Positions 1 through 8,873 of a DNA stretch of 64,000 nt are shown in pieces. The stretch's first letter is position 1. Every line of letters begins with the position of its first letter. The notes under the pieces are model-generated. The model was not told the DNA's origin. It did not search any database and was given only the letters and a program-made list of their open reading frames with translations. The translations under genes were made by a program, and so were the position numbers. The stretch spans positions 19,251 through 83,250 of the forward strand of contig CAZDKX010000001.1 of NCBI GenBank assembly GCA_964505935.1, read 5' to 3'. The DNA is from JADGQM01 sp964505935 (lineage in GTDB: Bacteria; Desulfobacterota; Syntrophobacteria; Syntrophobacterales; Syntrophobacteraceae).

Positions 1-355
1 CCCTGGCCTCGGGCGACTGGCCGATTTCTTCGTACATCAGGGTGGCATGGTAGCCGCCTACCACGATGCGCACCCGAGGCAACCATTGTTTGATCAGCCG
101 AGCCAGTTTCAGGCAGGTACCGAACTGCCAGGTCATGGAGGAAAGGCCCACCAGGTCGGGACCGATCCTGCCCAGGGTCCGCTGCAGATAGCCGCGCGCG
201 TTGCGGCGCTTGCGGATCAGATCGATGAGATAGACCTCATGACCTGCATCGATATTGGCGCCCAGGCTGGCGATGCCCAGATTGGGCATATGGAAGGCTG
301 CCTCGTGCATGATAACCGCAGCCACATCCGGCATGGAGATCAATACTATTTTCAT
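1..355 (-). CDS. B12-binding radical SAM protein, N-terminal part (cut by window edge)
   Basis: The reverse strand reads open from an ATG at 353-355 to the window edge, about 118 residues. The start (MKIVLISMPDVAAV), the stretch HMPNLGIASLGANIDAGHEV and the later RIVVGGYHATLM are typical of the cobalamin-binding Rossmann domain at the N-terminus of B12-dependent radical SAM enzymes. The CxxxCxxC motif would lie beyond the edge, so catalysis cannot be judged. The start codon overlaps the stop of the upstream PlsC-like gene as ATGA, so it is the last visible gene of the leftward lipid operon. The family assignment is from recognised sequence pattern; the substrate is unknown. Confidence 0.8.
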   Translation of the reverse strand, partial: MKIVLISMPDVAAVIMHEAAFHMPNLGIASLGANIDAGHEVYLIDLIRKRRNARGYLQRTLGRIGPDLVGLSSMTWQFGTCLKLARLIKQWLPRVRIVVGGYHATLMYEEIGQSPEAR

Positions 356-1227
356 CGCACCCCTTTCGGCTCCATGACCGATTGCTGAACGGTACCAGGT
401 CGAGTTTCCGCGCCCGACGGCGAGCCCGCTTCCGCGGGCGCTTCGAGGATCGCCCGTACCTGGCCTGCCAGCTCCTTGAGGGAGAATTGAGCACTGTCAT
501 AAGGCGGCTTCATTTGGGCCAACTGTCGAACCGTGATGGTATTGGGCTGGCAGGTATTGAACAGAAACCGCCCCGGAGAAAAGAGCCGGTTGCTGCTATC
601 GATACGGACCACCGCCAGCGGCGCACGGCAGAGTCGAGCAATTTTGAAGGCACCGGCGTTCAAGGCTCCCACAGCGCCGTTGCGGCTGCGGGTGCCTTCC
701 GGGAATACAATCAGGTTGCCGCCGGCAGCCAGAAAGCGGGGCATCTGCTCCAACTGTTCGACCAGACGCTCGGCCAGACGCCCCTGGGATTCCGCCGGCA
801 GATAACCCGACAACCTCAGCATCCAGCCGAAGATCGGGATGCGGAACAACCGATTCTTGACGATGGTCGTGTGCCGGGGAAAGAGCGAAATGAGCAGCAA
901 CGGATCGATATAAGAGACGTGATTGCACACGACCACTGCGGAGCGCACGGCGCTCACGGCCGAATCGATGTGCCACTGCTGGCGGGGCATCGTGAGGCGA
1001 CACAGCCGGAAAAAACCGCGGTAGAAAAGATGGTTGAGCCGCTGAAAGGCCCGTGCCCGATCGGAAGCCAGCATGGCTGCAAGAAGATAAAAGGGCGCAA
1101 AAAATACCGCGAAGCCGACGGTAAAATAGCTCCACAGCAGCAGCGTGATCAGCAGGTCGACCAGCATGAAAACCCAGGTCGACGATGAGCGCCTGCCGGT
1201 TTGATGGAGGCTTGCCGCGTCACTCAT
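352..1227 (-). CDS. PlsC-type lysophospholipid acyltransferase
   Basis: A 291-residue membrane-associated acyltransferase. A hydrophobic N-terminus (about residues 18-53) precedes the HX4D catalytic motif NHVSYID (H103, D108) and the acceptor motif FPEGTRS (174-180). Members of the PlsC family move an acyl chain from acyl-ACP or acyl-CoA to a lysolipid or similar hydroxyl acceptor at the inner membrane. It overlaps the upstream ketosynthase (stop/start at 1224-1227) and the downstream radical SAM gene (352-355), so it is embedded in the lipid operon. Together with the LpxL-like gene at 2819 it suggests that the product is esterified to a membrane lipid or glycolipid. The acceptor cannot be read from sequence. 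Confidence 0.88.
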   Translation of the reverse strand: MSDAASLHQTGRRSSSTWVFMLVDLLITLLLWSYFTVGFAVFFAPFYLLAAMLASDRARAFQRLNHLFYRGFFRLCRLTMPRQQWHIDSAVSAVRSAVVVCNHVSYIDPLLLISLFPRHTTIVKNRLFRIPIFGWMLRLSGYLPAESQGRLAERLVEQLEQMPRFLAAGGNLIVFPEGTRSRNGAVGALNAGAFKIARLCRAPLAVVRIDSSNRLFSPGRFLFNTCQPNTITVRQLAQMKPPYDSAQFSLKELAGQVRAILEAPAEAGSPSGAETRPGTVQQSVMEPKGVR

Positions 1228-2462
1228 GGATCCATCTTCCCTAAAATCAGACTGGTATTGACGCCGCCGAAGGCAAAATTTTGAACGGCGGCGGTGCGAA
1301 TCGACGCCTCAGTCAACCGGCGCGTGTGTCGGATCATGGCACAGCGCTCGTCCACCTCGTCCAGATTCAGGGTGGGAGCCACAAAGCCCCCGTGCATCAT
1401 GTAGAGAGTCAAGATGGTCTCGATGACACCGCACGAAGCCATGGTATGGCCCATGTAGCTTTTCAGGCCTGTGACCCAGGGTGATTGACCGTAGGTTCTG
1501 CCGATGGCCTGAGCTTCGATGACGTCGCCCATCTTGGTGGCCGTAGCATGGGCGCTGACCATGTCAATCTGGTCGGCGCTCATTTGGGCGCTCTCCAGAC
1601 CCAGACGGATGGTTTGCACGATGCCGTCCAGGTTGGGCAGGATCAGGTCACCGCCGTTGTTGTTGCAGGCAAAGCCCAAAACCTCCCCCAAAATCACGGC
1701 GCCCCGCCGCCTGGCACTTTCGTGGGTTTCCAGGACCACGGCCCCGGCCCCTTCGCCCACCACCAGGCCGTCGCGCCGCACGTCGAAAGGCCGAGGGGTC
1801 AGATGGGGCGTGGCGTTGAAATCGGTGGAACAGGCCAGCAGGTTGTCGAAGACCGCCACGGTGGTGGTATCGTACTCATCGGCCCCGCCGCACAGCATGG
1901 CATCCTGCATGCCGAATTTGACTGCCTCGTAACCGAATCCGATGGACTGGCTGCTGGTGGTGCAGGCGGTGGACGACGATATCACCCGGCCCGTGATACC
2001 GAACATCTTGGCGATGTTCACGGCCGTGGTGTGGACCATGGATTTGAGATAGTCCACGGCGCCGATACTGCTCAATTTAGCCTCGCTGTCGCCGAAAAAC
2101 GTGCGATAGATCTGGCGCTGCACCGTAGGGCTGCCATGCGTCGAGCCAAAGGCCACCCCCAGGCGGCCTGAGGTGATGAATGCTTCGCTCAGCCCGGCGC
2201 CCGCCAAAGCCTCTTTGGCCACCTGGCAGGCGTAGTAGGAAACCGGCCCCATGGTCTTCCGGTGTTGGCGTGAAAAATGATAGTCGATCGGGTAATCCAC
2301 CGTACCGAAAACGCCCGACTGGATGTGCTGGGTGAGCAGACCGTCGCTGCGCATGGCTTTGACCCCCGAGCAGCCTTCGGTCAAGTGCCGGATGATCCCC
2401 TCCCTGGTATTGCCGATGGGCGTGATCGCGGCACAGCCGGTGATGACAACTCTGCGACTCAT
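1224..2462 (-). CDS. Beta-ketoacyl-ACP synthase (KAS I/II type), catalytically complete
   Basis: A 412-residue condensing enzyme of the FabF/FabB fold. It keeps the full catalytic set: nucleophile C167 in STACTTSS, H305 in SAHATAT and H339 in YMGHTMA. It would condense malonyl-ACP with an acyl-ACP. Unlike the other KAS I/II-type ketosynthases of the locus it has no adjacent partner lacking the cysteine; it sits between an ACP gene (2500-2760) and the PlsC-like gene, which its stop codon overlaps. The likely role is a dedicated elongation or priming step rather than housekeeping FabF, judged from context only. Confidence 0.9.
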   Translation of the reverse strand: MSRRVVITGCAAITPIGNTREGIIRHLTEGCSGVKAMRSDGLLTQHIQSGVFGTVDYPIDYHFSRQHRKTMGPVSYYACQVAKEALAGAGLSEAFITSGRLGVAFGSTHGSPTVQRQIYRTFFGDSEAKLSSIGAVDYLKSMVHTTAVNIAKMFGITGRVISSSTACTTSSQSIGFGYEAVKFGMQDAMLCGGADEYDTTTVAVFDNLLACSTDFNATPHLTPRPFDVRRDGLVVGEGAGAVVLETHESARRRGAVILGEVLGFACNNNGGDLILPNLDGIVQTIRLGLESAQMSADQIDMVSAHATATKMGDVIEAQAIGRTYGQSPWVTGLKSYMGHTMASCGVIETILTLYMMHGGFVAPTLNLDEVDERCAMIRHTRRLTEASIRTAAVQNFAFGGVNTSLILGKMDP

Positions 2463-2499
2463 GATGGGACGCCTGTTCTAGCGTGAAAATCGAGGGCCT

Positions 2500-2760
2500 T
2501 CAGGCGGCGGTCCGGGTTGCGGCAAGCGCCGCCACATAATCGACAATTTGGTCGATCGTGCGAATATCCATGGCCGCTTTCTTCTCGTTGCGGGTTAGCA
2601 CAGTTCCGAGCATCAATTCGATTTCCCGGAGCAGCTCGACGGCATCGATGCTGTCGAATTCATAGGCCTCGCGCAAATCTTCATCCAGGCCGGGATGGTC
2701 GATCTCGAACCGGTTATGGAAGACTTTCAAGATGTTTGTGCGGATTTCGTCTCGCGTCAT
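2500..2760 (-). CDS. Acyl carrier protein
   Basis: An 86-residue acidic helical protein with the phosphopantetheine attachment motif FDSIDAVELL; the serine is S37. It starts at an ATG at 2758-2760 and lies directly upstream of the ketosynthase at 1224-2462, so it is the probable carrier for that enzyme. It is one of four ACPs in the locus, each next to different enzymes, which points to channelled rather than shared intermediates (inference). Confidence 0.88.
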   Translation of the reverse strand: MTRDEIRTNILKVFHNRFEIDHPGLDEDLREAYEFDSIDAVELLREIELMLGTVLTRNEKKAAMDIRTIDQIVDYVAALAATRTAA

Positions 2761-2818
2761 ATCCTATTCTCACCCCTGGCCATTCGTTCACGCGGTTCTA
2801 CTATAAAACCAGGCCGAT

Positions 2819-3763
2819 TCAAAGCGATTTAAATTTTAAGGAACACGACGACCCTGACTCGAGGGAGGAACCTTCCGGACCAGCTACCGGCCCCAGAAAA
2901 GGCCCAAAATGGTACCACTCCAGAGGATTGCGCCGGACCTGGGCCTCGAGGAGGTCGGCATAGGCCTGGGCAGCCCGCTGCATGGCCGGCTGACGCTGAG
3001 CACGAGTTTCGGCGACGACAACCATCGGCTCGGAAATGGAAAAATGGTACTGGCCCCGCCCCCGGAGCGAGGCAAAGAAAACATACAGGGGCGCGCCCGA
3101 CAACAGCGCCAGCATGAACGGCGCCTCGGGCAACCGCACGGCATGCCCCGAGAAGCGCGCTGCCACCACCCGCTGATCGGGCTGCCACACCCTATCTCCG
3201 GCCATGACGACAAATCCGCCGGTTTTCAGAAAGCCAACCCCTTCGACCAGGGCGAAGGGCGAGCCGGCATCTTGGTCACCCGCCAAGATGCGGATGCCGC
3301 TGGCGGTCAGATCTTCTTTCTGCAGCCGTTCGATCTGCTCTTCGGCACGCCGGCCCATGAAGATCATCAGCCGCACTTGCGGGATGTTCCGACGCAGCAA
3401 GCGGGCCGCCACCTCCCAATTGCCCAGGTGGGACATGAGCAGGATGCCGCCGCGGCCCTGCCTCGCACCCTGGATCAGGTGCTCCCGTCCCTGGGAGGTA
3501 TAGGTGATGGCGCCGCTGTCGTGCAACAGGTAGCGGTCCAGGAAAACCGTGGTAAAGTGCTGATACTGACGCCAGGCACACCACCAACCGTAAAGTCGAG
3601 GCCGGTCGGCGAACAGGATACGGTAAAAACGGGCGCTGGCGGCCGCCCGCCGGGGGCAGAGAAAGAAATAGCCAGCCGCGATCCCCCGGGCGGCGATCAC
3701 GAACAACCAGACGCCGAAGATCTTGGACAGTGCGATCAGGATGGCATAAAAACGTTCACGCAT
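2819..3763 (-). CDS. LpxL/HtrB-family lipid acyltransferase
   Basis: A 314-residue protein with an N-terminal membrane segment (about residues 10-35) and the family HX4E motif in SHLGNWEVAA (H112, E117). The family includes lipid A late acyltransferases, which use acyl-ACP donors at the inner face of the inner membrane. LpxL-like enzymes also occur in aryl-polyene-type loci, where they are thought to help attach the polyene to a lipid anchor. The gene lies between an ACP and a GT2 gene, so transfer of the locus-specific acyl chain is more likely than lipid A synthesis. That specificity is inferred. Confidence 0.85.
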   Translation of the reverse strand: MRERFYAILIALSKIFGVWLFVIAARGIAAGYFFLCPRRAAASARFYRILFADRPRLYGWWCAWRQYQHFTTVFLDRYLLHDSGAITYTSQGREHLIQGARQGRGGILLMSHLGNWEVAARLLRRNIPQVRLMIFMGRRAEEQIERLQKEDLTASGIRILAGDQDAGSPFALVEGVGFLKTGGFVVMAGDRVWQPDQRVVAARFSGHAVRLPEAPFMLALLSGAPLYVFFASLRGRGQYHFSISEPMVVVAETRAQRQPAMQRAAQAYADLLEAQVRRNPLEWYHFGPFLGPVAGPEGSSLESGSSCSLKFKSL

Positions 3764-3802
3764 GGCGATGCCAGTCTTTGCATCAAATGACGAAAGGCCC
3801 TT

Positions 3803-4567
3803 TCAGCGGCTTGCGCCTGCCGCCGCCCTTTTGCCTGCCCGCGGCCGTCCGAGCAACACCCGGCGTGTGATCAGACGCGCAAAGGTGGTCGCGTTGCGCC
3901 AGAAGTCGACAAAGGGTCGAAAGTGAGACACGCGTTCCGCCTTGGGCGGATAGCTGACGCCGATGGGTGCTTCAAGCACTTCCATGGCGTACCAGGCAGC
4001 TCTAACCAGCACCTCAATCTCGAACTGATAGCGTTGCGCACGGACGCCCAGGTGCAGCACTTCGGGCAGGGGATAAATGCGAAACCCGCTTTGGCTGTCG
4101 GCAACCCGCGGTCCGCCGGCCATCCGTACCCAGAAGTTGGAGAATCCCCTGCCGAACCGACTGATCCAGGGCACCGCCTCGGCCGACATCTGCAGCCGGC
4201 AGCCCAACATAATCGGCCGTTGGCCCGGGGGAATGGCGTCCATCAACTTATGGGCGTCCTCTGGAAAATGCTGGCCGTCGGCATCCAGGGTAATGGCCCA
4301 GTCAGCCCGTTCGGCAGCCGCCCGAAACCCGGTCACCAAGGCGGCCCCTTTCCCGCGGTTAACGCGGTGGCGCAGCAGGCATACGTTGACCGTGGATGCA
4401 AGGCTCGGATCACCCCCGTCGGTGGAGCCGTCGTCCACTACATAGACCGGCCATCCCAGGGCCGAGGCCGCTGTGGCTACAGCCTTTACTGTACGGCCGT
4501 GGTTGTACAATGGAATGACAACGGCAAAACGATCTTTGACCCCACCAAGGTTCAATTCAGAGGCCAT
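3803..4567 (-). CDS. Family 2 glycosyltransferase
   Basis: A GT-A fold transferase of about 254 residues. The N-terminal motif VVIPLYNHGRTV, VVDDGSTDGG and the metal/nucleotide motif LDADGQH are typical of dolichol/polyprenyl-phosphate-sugar synthase-like GT2 enzymes. I chose the ATG at 4565-4567 because it forms a TGATG junction with the end of the short upstream frame; a GTG one codon earlier is also possible. No membrane segments follow the catalytic domain. It would supply a sugar or a sugar-phosphate-lipid for the locus product; the donor is unknown. Confidence 0.85.
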   Translation of the reverse strand: MASELNLGGVKDRFAVVIPLYNHGRTVKAVATAASALGWPVYVVDDGSTDGGDPSLASTVNVCLLRHRVNRGKGAALVTGFRAAAERADWAITLDADGQHFPEDAHKLMDAIPPGQRPIMLGCRLQMSAEAVPWISRFGRGFSNFWVRMAGGPRVADSQSGFRIYPLPEVLHLGVRAQRYQFEIEVLVRAAWYAMEVLEAPIGVSYPPKAERVSHFRPFVDFWRNATTFARLITRRVLLGRPRAGKRAAAGASR

Positions 4568-4736
4568 CACTCACCATGGAGGATGGTCTTGACGGTCGTC
4601 CTGACCCCCAGAATGCTGAAATGCTGCTGGTCAGCAAAGTTGAGGGTCTGCATGCCGTGCTGCCGGGCGATGTCGCCGATAGCACTGGAGCCCACGCGGG
4701 CATATAGGCCATAGCCGCAACCTGAAAACGTTTCAT
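4567..4736 (-). pseudogene. TRL-like lipoprotein remnant (signal-peptide core missing)
   Basis: A good ribosome site (AGGAG, 6 nt spacing) precedes an ATG at 4734-4736 that reads MKRF. A -1 shifted frame continues FSGCGYGLYARVG and runs to a stop forming a TGATG junction with the GT2 gene. Its tail (GSSAIGDIARQHG, then FSILGVRTTVKTILHGE) resembles the C-terminus of TRL-like small lipoproteins. Joining MKRF to FSGC would restore a lipobox if a hydrophobic core of roughly 15 residues were present. The 170 bp length is not a multiple of three. It is either a disrupted gene or an assembly deletion; the family match is from memory and tentative. Confidence 0.4.
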
Positions 4737-4745
4737 GAATAACTC

Positions 4746-6467
4746 CTATTGGTCGAAGCTACCGGGCAAAAAGGCTACGGCCCAGGCGCCGGGCCCCATG
4801 TGGGCCCCGGAGGTTAGAGACAGAGGGCGGAAGAGGATCCTGGCTGCCGGAAGCAGCGATCGAAGTTGGCCAGCGGCGACCTGCTCGACCCAGCCTCGAT
4901 TATCGGAATATTGCATCAAGAGCAAAGGAGCTTCCCCTGGGTCAAAACAGCTTTCCAGGCGTGTGAGAGCAAATGCCAGTTGACCCTCCCGGGTATGGGC
5001 GACTCCCACCCTGGCTGCCCCGTGGGCTGTAGGCGTGATGATCGGCTTCATGTGCAGGAGATCGCCAACAAACCCTCGGGCCTTGGATATCCGGCCACCA
5101 GCCGCCAGATACTTGAGCTGGTCGAGGAATACCAGTTCCTGACTATGGGCCACCGCCTCCTGGGCAAAGCGCATCACGGCTTCGGGGTCCTGGCTCTTTT
5201 GGGAAAAGCGTGCCGTGGTCAATGCCACAATCCCCAGGCGACCCGAGGCCGCCCCCGTATCAATGGCCGTGAGGCGCCGGCGGGAATCGTGAATTGCCTG
5301 CCAGGCCCTGGCCGTCTCGAAATTTCCCGTATACGCCGATCCGACACAAAGGTACAGCACCCGTTCAAAGCGACTGACGGCGCTCAGATAGGATTCATAC
5401 CGCTGAAAAACCGACGCCTGCGCGGTGGAGACTTTTTGCCCACCGGCCATGGCGGCGTAGAGGGCGGCCGGTGAATACAAGGTCTCAGGATAAGACTCGT
5501 CGCCAACCACGAGGTAGCTGTCGAGCAGGGTCATCCCCAGGGTCCGGGCATCTTCCCGGGTCACCGAACCGGCGGCATCAGTCATAATATGTACGGACCA
5601 GGCGTTGTCGTTGGCAGGTGATGGCACCGAAGCGATCTTTTCTTCGGACCAATCCGCCACCTTGCCGATTTTCTTCAATCCTGACCGTAGCGCTGCGCGA
5701 TCATCCGTGTGCACATGCACTTTCAATAGGTCGGCTGCTTCATTGACTACCAGACTCGTGCCCCAGCCCGCCAGACGGCGCCGCACCTCCGCCTGGTCCG
5801 CTTCGGGTTGAATCACGACGTTGACGCAATAGTGTTCCTGTCGCTCGCAGGGCTGCCAATCGTCGCCAATCCTGAGCTTGCCGCTGAACCAGTCGGTCAC
5901 CGAACGGCTGTCATGCACGCGCTCCGTAAGCCCACCGAAAAAAGCTTCCAGGAATATGAACATACCCAGGGCCCCGGCATCCACGACCCCGGCCTCCCGG
6001 AGCTCGGGCAACATGTCGCTGGTATCGCTCACGCACTCACCCAGCCGGCCGATGATCATTTCCAGGTCCCACTCTGAAGGGCACTTCCCGCCCGCCGGGA
6101 CTGCCCGTGACAAGACTTCGAAGACGGTGAGCATGGTACCGGGCTTTGGATCGGCCACTGCCCGGCAAGCCTGTCGCACCCCCAGGTGAATGGCATCGGC
6201 CAGCGCTGCACCCCCATCGACCCTCAGCAGCTCATGGAAAAAGGCGGCGGCAATATTGCCGGCGTTACCGGTGGCAGCCTTGAGAATTTGGTGGGGTACT
6301 CCCGCGGGCCGCTCATTCAGTCGGCGCAGCGGGGCAAGGCTGATCTTCAGGTTGCGTCCCGTATCGGCATCGGCTACCGGGAAAACATTGATCTGGTCCA
6401 ACAGGTCCGACCAGGCCACCATGCGCTCGTAACCGAGGATCAAGGCACTGCAATAGGCGCGATCCAT
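4746..6467 (-). CDS. DAK2-DegV fusion (fatty-acid kinase FakA/FakB-like)
   Basis: About 573 residues. The N-terminal part has the DAK2/DhaL nucleotide and metal motif NVFPVADADTGRNL (near residues 27-40) and GNAGNIAAAFF. The C-terminal half is a DegV domain, with the signature LKYLAAGGRISKA, then LLHMKPIIT and near the end SGAHMGPGAWAV. In known systems FakA phosphorylates a fatty acid held by a separate DegV protein, FakB. Here both functions are on one chain, inside a lipid operon. I chose the ATG at 6465-6467, two bases after the thioesterase stop; the frame extends 35 codons upstream but without a better start. It may recycle the free acid released by the thioesterase (inference). Confidence 0.8.
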   Translation of the reverse strand: MDRAYCSALILGYERMVAWSDLLDQINVFPVADADTGRNLKISLAPLRRLNERPAGVPHQILKAATGNAGNIAAAFFHELLRVDGGAALADAIHLGVRQACRAVADPKPGTMLTVFEVLSRAVPAGGKCPSEWDLEMIIGRLGECVSDTSDMLPELREAGVVDAGALGMFIFLEAFFGGLTERVHDSRSVTDWFSGKLRIGDDWQPCERQEHYCVNVVIQPEADQAEVRRRLAGWGTSLVVNEAADLLKVHVHTDDRAALRSGLKKIGKVADWSEEKIASVPSPANDNAWSVHIMTDAAGSVTREDARTLGMTLLDSYLVVGDESYPETLYSPAALYAAMAGGQKVSTAQASVFQRYESYLSAVSRFERVLYLCVGSAYTGNFETARAWQAIHDSRRRLTAIDTGAASGRLGIVALTTARFSQKSQDPEAVMRFAQEAVAHSQELVFLDQLKYLAAGGRISKARGFVGDLLHMKPIITPTAHGAARVGVAHTREGQLAFALTRLESCFDPGEAPLLLMQYSDNRGWVEQVAAGQLRSLLPAARILFRPLSLTSGAHMGPGAWAVAFLPGSFDQ

Positions 6468-6469
6468 GA

Positions 6470-6880
6470 TCAGAGCCACTGCAAAGCCTGCCTGATATCC
6501 TCCGGAATGGTAAACTCCATCTCCATCTCCGGAAAGCGCACAGCCAATTGCTCGCTCTTGCCGCGAGCGCAAAGGAGACCACTGTCCATCTTGCGGATTT
6601 CAAAAGACATCCCAATTTTGTATTCAGCCTCGGTCACGGTAGCCCGGCAGATGAATTCATCAAAGGCCCGTAATGGTGCAATATGTTTGAGCGAGGTGCG
6701 CGTCACCGGGAAAGCGATGTGTTTTTCCGTAAGATAGGCATACAAATCAATGCCGCGGGCGGCGAACAGGCCGAAACGAGCCACGTCGAAATACTTCAAA
6801 TAGTTGCCATGCCACACTACCTGCAACGGGTCCACGTCGTGGAAGGCAACCTTCATCTGGATGTCGAAGTCAACGCTCAT
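6470..6880 (-). CDS. 4HBT-type hotdog acyl thioesterase
   Basis: A 136-residue single hotdog protein with the acyl-CoA thioesterase signature around HDVDPLQVVWHGNYLKYFD, near residues 14-32. I start at the ATG at 6878-6880, preceded by AAGGA; the frame is open 39 codons further upstream but that part shows no family similarity. The stop is two bases from the next start, so it is the first gene of the leftward operon. Such enzymes release acyl chains from ACP or CoA. Divergent to it lies the B12-radical SAM gene at 7101, and the 220 bp between them must hold both promoters. Confidence 0.85.
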   Translation of the reverse strand: MSVDFDIQMKVAFHDVDPLQVVWHGNYLKYFDVARFGLFAARGIDLYAYLTEKHIAFPVTRTSLKHIAPLRAFDEFICRATVTEAEYKIGMSFEIRKMDSGLLCARGKSEQLAVRFPEMEMEFTIPEDIRQALQWL

Positions 6881-7100
6881 CGGAGTCGTTCCTTTGTGAG
6901 ATAATCGCTTCTTGAGAATTCTTGCGTAGCATCTTTGGTGAATGGTTTCAAGGGCCTTTACGTGCCGACCCGCAACGATTTGGGCTCGCTTCAACAATAC
7001 TAGAATTAGAAAATTGCCTGCCGCGAAGGTTCTGTGATACTACATGTCGCCTGCTGTGAGACAGGGAAGAGCCGGTCAGCCATAGCAAAAGACGGAAGGA

Positions 7101-8651
7101 ATGCTCGGGGTGAAGACGAAGCGCTACGGAAGCGGAGACCATTTCAAACGCATCTACCTGGTTTCCCCCGGTCATCCGGATAACTTCTGGTCCCTGCAGG
7201 GGACGGTCGAACTTCTGGGAGCCAAGACCCTCATGCCTAACGCCGCCCTGGCCACCCTTATGGCCCTGACCACGCCCGGTGTCGACGTGGAGTATGTCCT
7301 GTGTGATGAGAACGTCTCCGCGCTGGACTGGAACATGCCCTGCGATCTCGTGGCCGTGACGGGCGCCACCCTGCATGCAGAAAGAATACAGGAGATATGC
7401 AAGGGATTCCGCGAGCGGGGTGTTCCGGTCGCCCTCGGCGGCACCTACGCCAGCATCAACCATGACCAATGCGGCCAGCTTGCGGATTATCATTTCATCG
7501 GTGAGGCCGAATATACCTGGCCCGTGTTTCTCAAAGAATGGATCAGTGACCGGGCAAAACCGGTTTATCATCAGCAGACCTATATCAATTTAACAGACAG
7601 CCCGACGCCGGACTGGTCCCTCATTGACGCCGACGATTACCTTCACATCAATGTCCAGACCAGTCGCGGCTGCCCTCACCATTGCGAGTTCTGCGATGTG
7701 ATCCAGTACGTCGGCAGAAAGCCGCGGACCAAATCCGTCTCCCAGGTCATGGCGGAAGTGCGGCAGGCCCATGCCATCGGCGCCCGCACCGTCTTCTTCT
7801 CCGACGACAATTTCCTGGCTGATAGGACCTTCACCAAAAAGCTGCTGGCCGCCATCATCGCCTGGAATGCCGCCCAGTCCCGTCCCCTTTCCTTTTCCAC
7901 CCAGATCACCGTGGAGATCGCCGACGACGACAACCTGCTCCGAATGTGTGCCGACGCCCGCTTTTCCGCGCTCTTTCTCGGCGTGGAGTCGATTCGCCGA
8001 GAAAGCCTGGAGGAAGTGAAGAAATTCCACAATCTCAAACATGACATTTTCGAGCGCATCAACCGGATTTCCCGTTACGGCATCATGCCCTTCCTCGGCA
8101 TGATCGTCGGATTTGACCATGACGATGAAAGGGTCTTTGGCGAACTTGATGATTTTCTCACCCGGACCCATAGCCCGATTGCGGGCATCAGCCTGCTGAA
8201 CGCACCCCGGCATACGCCGCTCTATCAACGACTGCAGAAAGAGAATCGTCTCCTTGGGGAAGATTTTTCCGGAGAATGGCAGCTGTATACCAACATTATC
8301 CCAAAAAAGATGAGCCGCGAAGAGCTTCTAGCCCGATACTGCGTCCTCTTCAAGAAGCTCTACGATCCAGCAGGATTCTACGCAAGGTTGATGGACTGGC
8401 TGCGGCAGGTAGCGTACTTCAGCCCCCTGTATGTCCACAAGAGATTTGACCCGAAGCAGTTTTTCCACGGGGTCCGGATGGTCTCCTTTTTCCTGACCCT
8501 GGCGCCGCCGTCGGTGCGGGCATTGTTCGTCAGAAGCCTGATCGAGACCTGGAAGATCAATCCGAAGCTCATGCGGCGAACCTTCAGCCTTTTGGCCCTG
8601 TTTCATCATTTCCATGAATTTGTGGAAAGAAAGCTGCCCAGCCGAATTTGA
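7101..8651 (+). CDS. B12-binding radical SAM protein (DUF4070-like C-terminus)
   Basis: A 516-residue enzyme. The N-terminal cobalamin-binding-like domain includes GVPVALGGTYASINHD, and the SAM-cluster motif is CPHHCEFC (C191, C195, C198). The C-terminal third (after about residue 370) has the layout of the DUF4070 subgroup, whose members methylate or rearrange lipid and other unreactive carbons. The start is uncertain: the ATG at 7101 is almost touching its GGAAGGA site, and a GTG at 7110 is better spaced. It is the first gene on the rightward strand, upstream of the first KS/CLF pair, suggesting radical modification of the polyketide or lipid chain. The substrate is unknown. Confidence 0.85.
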   Translation: MLGVKTKRYGSGDHFKRIYLVSPGHPDNFWSLQGTVELLGAKTLMPNAALATLMALTTPGVDVEYVLCDENVSALDWNMPCDLVAVTGATLHAERIQEICKGFRERGVPVALGGTYASINHDQCGQLADYHFIGEAEYTWPVFLKEWISDRAKPVYHQQTYINLTDSPTPDWSLIDADDYLHINVQTSRGCPHHCEFCDVIQYVGRKPRTKSVSQVMAEVRQAHAIGARTVFFSDDNFLADRTFTKKLLAAIIAWNAAQSRPLSFSTQITVEIADDDNLLRMCADARFSALFLGVESIRRESLEEVKKFHNLKHDIFERINRISRYGIMPFLGMIVGFDHDDERVFGELDDFLTRTHSPIAGISLLNAPRHTPLYQRLQKENRLLGEDFSGEWQLYTNIIPKKMSREELLARYCVLFKKLYDPAGFYARLMDWLRQVAYFSPLYVHKRFDPKQFFHGVRMVSFFLTLAPPSVRALFVRSLIETWKINPKLMRRTFSLLALFHHFHEFVERKLPSRI

Positions 8652-8720
8652 ATTCTAGAATCCGAGCAAACCGTCTAAAGGCCTTTTTGGTCGACCTCAT
8701 GAATTCTAGACGATATGACC

Positions 8721-8750
8721 TTGACACCCTGCGAGACATCCAGTTATTAA
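8721..8750 (+). promoter_or_regulatory. Possible sigma-70 promoter before the first KS/CLF operon
   Basis: TTGACA at 8721-8726 is followed 18 bp later by TATTAA at 8745-8750 (or TTATTA after 17 bp). The upstream 8652-8720 stretch carries two copies of GAATTCTAGA. The -10 box is imperfect, so this is tentative. Confidence 0.4.
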
Positions 8751-8873
8751 AAAGGCCGCTTGCCGCCGGGGCTCAAAGTAACATCAATTCTTAGAATCGA
8801 TTTACCTCTTCCATCTGAACGTGTCGTGACCGTGAATCGGTTATCGGCGCGGATCGATTTCGGCCGGAGGCTT

